Positions 60,866 through 64,000 of a DNA stretch of 64,000 bases are shown piece by piece; the first letter of the stretch is position 1, and the number at the start of each line of letters is the position of its first letter. This DNA is from JAVDCA01 sp035293985. GTDB lineage: Bacteria; Pseudomonadota; Alphaproteobacteria; Rhizobiales; Xanthobacteraceae. Under the pieces are notes generated by a model that was given only the letters and a program-made list of their open reading frames with translations, ran no database searches and was not told where the DNA came from. The stretch is from positions 10,586-74,585 of the forward strand of contig DATGLS010000024.1 in the NCBI GenBank assembly GCA_035293985.1, read 5' to 3'. The position numbers and the translations under genes are program-made.

Positions 60866-61243
60866 CTAGCGACGGCGATAGATACTCGTAAGGTAGCGAA
60901 AACTCGATCCTGCGGCATCAAATGGAATGTAACGCGCGACCAAAGCGGCGAGCGCATCGGCATCACGATGCGTGATTGCGGCCGACTGCTGAACGCGCCG
61001 CGAAATTAGCGTCTCCCGCCAAGCGCCGCCGATGCGCAGGGGCGGCGGCACCGCATCATCGTAGAACAGCGGCACGCGTTCGAAGAACGCGAGCACATCA
61101 CCAGCGATCTGCCGCCAAGGGACAGGAACACGCGGCGACACTACCCGCAGAGGAATGCCCGCCGTTACGGACAAGTCGCGGCGACGTATCTCATATCCGA
61201 GGCGGTTGGCAATGCGCTGTATGAATTTGCGCGCAGACGACAT
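60866..61243 (-). CDS. Short hypothetical protein, possibly a gene remnant
   Basis: A 125-residue frame beginning MSSARKFIQRIANRLGYEIR, an opening like that of many sugar methyltransferases and glycan enzymes, after which no catalytic domain follows; the frame stops at RYLTSIYRRR. A 154-base stretch downstream (60712-60865) shows no continuation in any frame. It may be the N-terminal stub of a lost methyltransferase gene, or a small intact protein. Confidence 0.4.
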   Translation of the reverse strand: MSSARKFIQRIANRLGYEIRRRDLSVTAGIPLRVVSPRVPVPWRQIAGDVLAFFERVPLFYDDAVPPPLRIGGAWRETLISRRVQQSAAITHRDADALAALVARYIPFDAAGSSFRYLTSIYRRR

Positions 61244-61380
61244 GTGGGCAACCTACAAGATGGGAGTCCGTTGGTCGAGTCTGACGGTCAGCGGCCATCA
61301 GGCGAAACTGGATCGGTAGAAATCTGTTCTTGCCGACACACAGCCATGACTCGCCGCAATATCGCCAAGTTGGAACGGCG

Positions 61381-62250
61381 TCAGACTGCTCGTTGGAACT
61401 GGTAATTGAAGATCGTGCGATATTCGCCGCTCGCGACCATCTCGCTCTGCCGCCGCACCACGAGCCTCAATCCACAGCTTTCGATGCGGTCAACGATCTC
61501 CCCTGTCTTGGCTTCACGACTTGAATCCAATTCGACCGACAATGATTTCATGCGCGGATCGGCCAGCGTCTTCGCCGCTCCCGCAATGATGCGATCTTCG
61601 ATTCCGTCGACGTCGATCTTGATATGGTTGGGAAAGGGCGGACGGAACGCACCGACAAATGCGTCGACCGTGTAGCCGATCATCCCCTGCCGGAAGCCAG
61701 GCGTGAATCGCTTACCAAAATTGTCGACAGGCTCACCGAAACTCGACAGGGCGCCGCCCAGCTCCGTCATTTGCATGTTCAAAGCGCGAATGCCCGATTC
61801 ATCCGAAAGAGCGACGCAATAAGCCTGCACGTGGTCGTCTATCCCGTTCAACTCGATATTGCGATTCAGCAGGTAGTAGTTGCCGGCGGCTGGCTCGAAC
61901 GCGAGGACGCGGATACCGCGGTGAGTTGCCGCGTACAGCGAGTAGATCCCGACATTGGCGCCGATATCCCAGAAGACCTCGCCTTCATCGAAGCCGTCGA
62001 TCCATTCGATCGTTTCCGGTTCCTTCGTGAACAGGGTGCGAACGCGCCAGAGCGGCAGCGCACCGAGGCAATAGAATTTGATCGGCCCGCGCGATGTGGC
62101 GATCGTCTCGATCGTCAGCGGAACAGATTGATCATCGGTCTTGAGGGCATCGGACAACAGCCGGCGCACGCGCCCGCCGGACACCTTCAATCCGGCGCGA
62201 AGCGCAGATGCAATCGCACTGCGCAGCTTACGACGTGCAGTGGAGATCAT
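61381..62250 (-). CDS. FkbM family methyltransferase
   Basis: A 289-residue SAM-dependent methyltransferase. VFWDIGANVGIYSLYAATHR is motif I, VLAFEPAAGNYYLLNRNIEL motif II, and HIKIDVDGIEDRIIAGAAKT the FkbM-specific block. Such enzymes O-methylate sugars or glycolipids. The ATG at 62250 follows the TAA of the upstream secreted protein with no base between (TAAATG), so the two are in one transcript. The 137-base gap on its other side holds nothing recognised. Confidence 0.9.
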   Translation of the reverse strand: MISTARRKLRSAIASALRAGLKVSGGRVRRLLSDALKTDDQSVPLTIETIATSRGPIKFYCLGALPLWRVRTLFTKEPETIEWIDGFDEGEVFWDIGANVGIYSLYAATHRGIRVLAFEPAAGNYYLLNRNIELNGIDDHVQAYCVALSDESGIRALNMQMTELGGALSSFGEPVDNFGKRFTPGFRQGMIGYTVDAFVGAFRPPFPNHIKIDVDGIEDRIIAGAAKTLADPRMKSLSVELDSSREAKTGEIVDRIESCGLRLVVRRQSEMVASGEYRTIFNYQFQRAV

Positions 62251-64000
62251 TTAGGTTCGCGTGTGCGGCGTCGCCGTCGACGTCTGCTCGATCAGCGGCG
62301 ATAGCTGCGCCGTCACCAGCGTGCCGCCCTTAGGATCGCTCGACACCGCAAACTGCGAAGCCGTATAGTTTCCCAGCAAAGTGATATGGGCACTTTCGCC
62401 GCCGTTGCTCACCGTCAACGCCCCACCCGAATTGTCCGAATTCGCCGCATAGCCGAGCGTGGCTTGCGGAGTGTACACGATGTCCCGCAGATCGATCTGA
62501 TCCTGCCCGCCAAATCCGGAAATCTGACCAGTAAATTGCGCCGAATTATCGAGCTGCAACGTTCCAGTCGACCCAATGAAGGAGACCGGAGCTGCGGAGT
62601 AGGCGAGCTCGAGCAGGCCGCCATCCGCCACCGTGACCGGGCTGGTGCCCTGGCTCGATGCACCGCTGAAGACCAATTGTCCCGTATATGAAGGCGATAT
62701 ATCAATGGTCTCGCTCTGGGCGGCACTGAGCTGGTTGTTGGTGGCGTCGGTGACCTGCCAGGTCGCGGTGCGCGTCGGGTTGGCGCCGCCGTTAGTCGGG
62801 TCCGTCGCCCCCGACATGAACAACAGGTTATCGAGCACCGACTGATAGTGCGCCGCCGTGTCAGTGCCGTTGAGCGTCAGCGTCTCGTTCGTCGCATTCC
62901 AGCTTGCCGCGATGCTGGTGCCACCCGTGTTCGCCGTTACCAGGTCTGCGTCATTGGCAAACCCGCCCGTCAGGCGCACCGTCGCGCCCGAGATCGCGTC
63001 GCCGCTCCCGCCGTTGAACGGCAGACCGTTGTCCAGCGTCAGCGCGACCTGCGCGCCGCTCCCCCCCGGTGTCGCCGACGACACGCTCGGCCCGTTCACC
63101 AGCGTGAAGTTGTTCCCGTTCCCCGAGCTGTCCGTCCCCGATCCGGACGCAAACGTCAGGTGATAGCTCCCCGTCCCGTAGCTCCCCGTATACGCAATCG
63201 GCTGCCACATCCCATTGACCAGCGCGCCGAACGACGACGGCCCCAGCGCCTGCCCGTCCACAAACTGAACGTCCGCCAAATTGCCGTTGAGGTACGAGTT
63301 GACGATCGGAGTCTCGCCGTCCAGCCCGAGATAGCGCTGCCCCGCGCTCCCGAACGCACTCGCAAAGTTCTGGCTCGGGTCGATCTGGATCTGATACGAC
63401 GTGATCTGCTGCCCGTTCACGAACAGCTCGATCCGGTTCGCCGCAACCGCCTGCGTCGTGTCGTATACGACCGTGACCTGGTACCAGGTGTTCGGGTTGA
63501 ACGTCTGGTTCGTCAGCAGCCGCGACAGATAGGTGTCGCTCGCATTGCTGTAATCCGCGATTTCGAGCTTTCCGTTATCGAAGCGAATGTCCGACCAGTT
63601 CGACCCGTTCGCAGCACCGAACAGCGCCATCAGCGTCGGCGTGCTGCTCACGTTCACCCAGCCGCTCCACGTCCACGTTTCCTGGTTCCCGGCAACCGAC
63701 GGCGTCTGCGACAGGTACTGCGACTGCGATGCCGCAAACTGCATCGACTGCGTGATCGAGTAGCCCGACCCGACCCCAACGCTCACCGTGTTGAGGCTCG
63801 TCTCGCCGAGCCCGTCCGTCACTCGGTATTGGAAGCTGTCGGCTCCGCTATAGCCCGCCACAGGCGTATACGTGAACGTCCCGTTCGCGTTCACCACCGC
63901 GGTCCCATGCCCCGCCGCCGACGCCAGGCCGAACGTCAGGCTTCCATTCCCGCCCGACCCCGCCAGCGTCCAACTCGACGGCGTCGCCTTGCCGGTCGGC
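62251..64000 (-). CDS. Large secreted repeat/LamG protein, C-terminal part (5' end beyond window)
   Basis: The frame is open from the right edge to a TAA at 62251 (583 codons seen). In order: an Ig-like/cadherin-like repeat (NANGTFTYTPVAGYSGADSF and the following QYRVTDGLGE), a LamG/concanavalin-type domain (SMQFAASQSQYLSQ, ETWTWSGWVNVSSTPT, RIELFVNGQQI), a further repeat ending FMSGATDPTNGG, and a C-terminal block ISGFGGQDQIDLRDI, TLGYAANSDNSGGALTVSNG, ITLLGNYTASQF that I associate with type I-secreted proteins of Bradyrhizobium relatives. It is probably a surface adhesin or matrix protein. It is serine/threonine/glycine-rich and nearly cysteine-free. Confidence 0.8.
   Translation of the reverse strand, partial: PTGKATPSSWTLAGSGGNGSLTFGLASAAGHGTAVVNANGTFTYTPVAGYSGADSFQYRVTDGLGETSLNTVSVGVGSGYSITQSMQFAASQSQYLSQTPSVAGNQETWTWSGWVNVSSTPTLMALFGAANGSNWSDIRFDNGKLEIADYSNASDTYLSRLLTNQTFNPNTWYQVTVVYDTTQAVAANRIELFVNGQQITSYQIQIDPSQNFASAFGSAGQRYLGLDGETPIVNSYLNGNLADVQFVDGQALGPSSFGALVNGMWQPIAYTGSYGTGSYHLTFASGSGTDSSGNGNNFTLVNGPSVSSATPGGSGAQVALTLDNGLPFNGGSGDAISGATVRLTGGFANDADLVTANTGGTSIAASWNATNETLTLNGTDTAAHYQSVLDNLLFMSGATDPTNGGANPTRTATWQVTDATNNQLSAAQSETIDISPSYTGQLVFSGASSQGTSPVTVADGGLLELAYSAAPVSFIGSTGTLQLDNSAQFTGQISGFGGQDQIDLRDIVYTPQATLGYAANSDNSGGALTVSNGGESAHITLLGNYTASQFAVSSDPKGGTLVTAQLSPLIEQTSTATPHTRT

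Noticed and set aside
1..64000. tRNA, rRNA, insertion sequences or transposases
   Set aside because: None recognised on either strand; no transposase-like frame or terminal inverted repeats with target duplications were seen.

Overview
The window is high-GC DNA, most likely from an alphaproteobacterium of the order Hyphomicrobiales (Bradyrhizobium / Rhodopseudomonas / Xanthobacteraceae neighbourhood). The evidence is two palindromic intergenic repeats of the kind scattered through those genomes (about 4874-4971, with GTCATTGCGAGC at one end and GGCGAAGCAATCC at the other; about 18531-18620, the element whose chance translation reads PGLVPGIHVL), a small Hyphomicrobiales-type hypothetical protein (motif NARASTGPKTKEGKAR), and the protein families present. 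I see no rRNA or tRNA genes and no CRISPR repeat array.

Layout. (1) 1-4832: the end of a type I-G (formerly I-U) CRISPR-Cas operon read leftwards (cas3, then csb3 cut by the window edge). Divergent from it is a WYL regulator of the CapW/BrxR type. (2) 5104-11336: cytochrome c', two unrelated membrane proteins, a small hypothetical gene whose 3' end starts a set of dispersed repeats, a hexaheme c-type cytochrome and a small GNAT protein. (3) 11351-18513: a MexEF-type RND efflux pair without an outer-membrane factor, a DegP-like protease and MurJ. (4) 18645-55853: a roughly 37-kb surface-polysaccharide locus, almost all read leftwards. (5) 55945-62250: more surface-carbohydrate genes on both strands (methyltransferases and two large unrecognised GT-B-like proteins). 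(6) 62251-64000: the C-terminal part of a large secreted repeat/LamG protein, running off the right edge.

The polysaccharide locus begins, in its own direction, with a winged-helix regulator that overlaps a NusG/RfaH-type antiterminator gene by GTGA. The regulator promoter carries two copies of the palindrome GTTCA-N5-TGAAC, one lying inside the -35/-10 spacer. After the RfaH-like gene come three hairpins and GCGGTAGC, the core of the enterobacterial ops element. This suggests an antitermination-controlled long operon.

The enzymes imply several unusual sugars. A NeuB-type synthase, a KdnB-like iron alcohol dehydrogenase, DegT aminotransferases and an SpsF-like cytidylyltransferase suggest an amino-modified alpha-keto acid sugar. 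ManC plus a GDP-mannose 3,5-epimerase suggest GDP-L-galactose. WbpA/WbpB/WbpE-like enzymes without a WbpD acetyltransferase but with a formyltransferase suggest a 3-formamido uronic acid. UDP-GlcA epimerase and decarboxylase suggest UDP-GalA and UDP-xylose. Decoration is suggested by two carbamoyltransferases (one with DUF5989 and SxtJ partners), two AsnB-like amidotransferases each coupled to a GT4 glycosyltransferase, and a NodB-like deacetylase. Assembly functions are an O-antigen ligase/polymerase, an MsbA-like ABC exporter and possibly the MurJ-type flippase at the locus edge.
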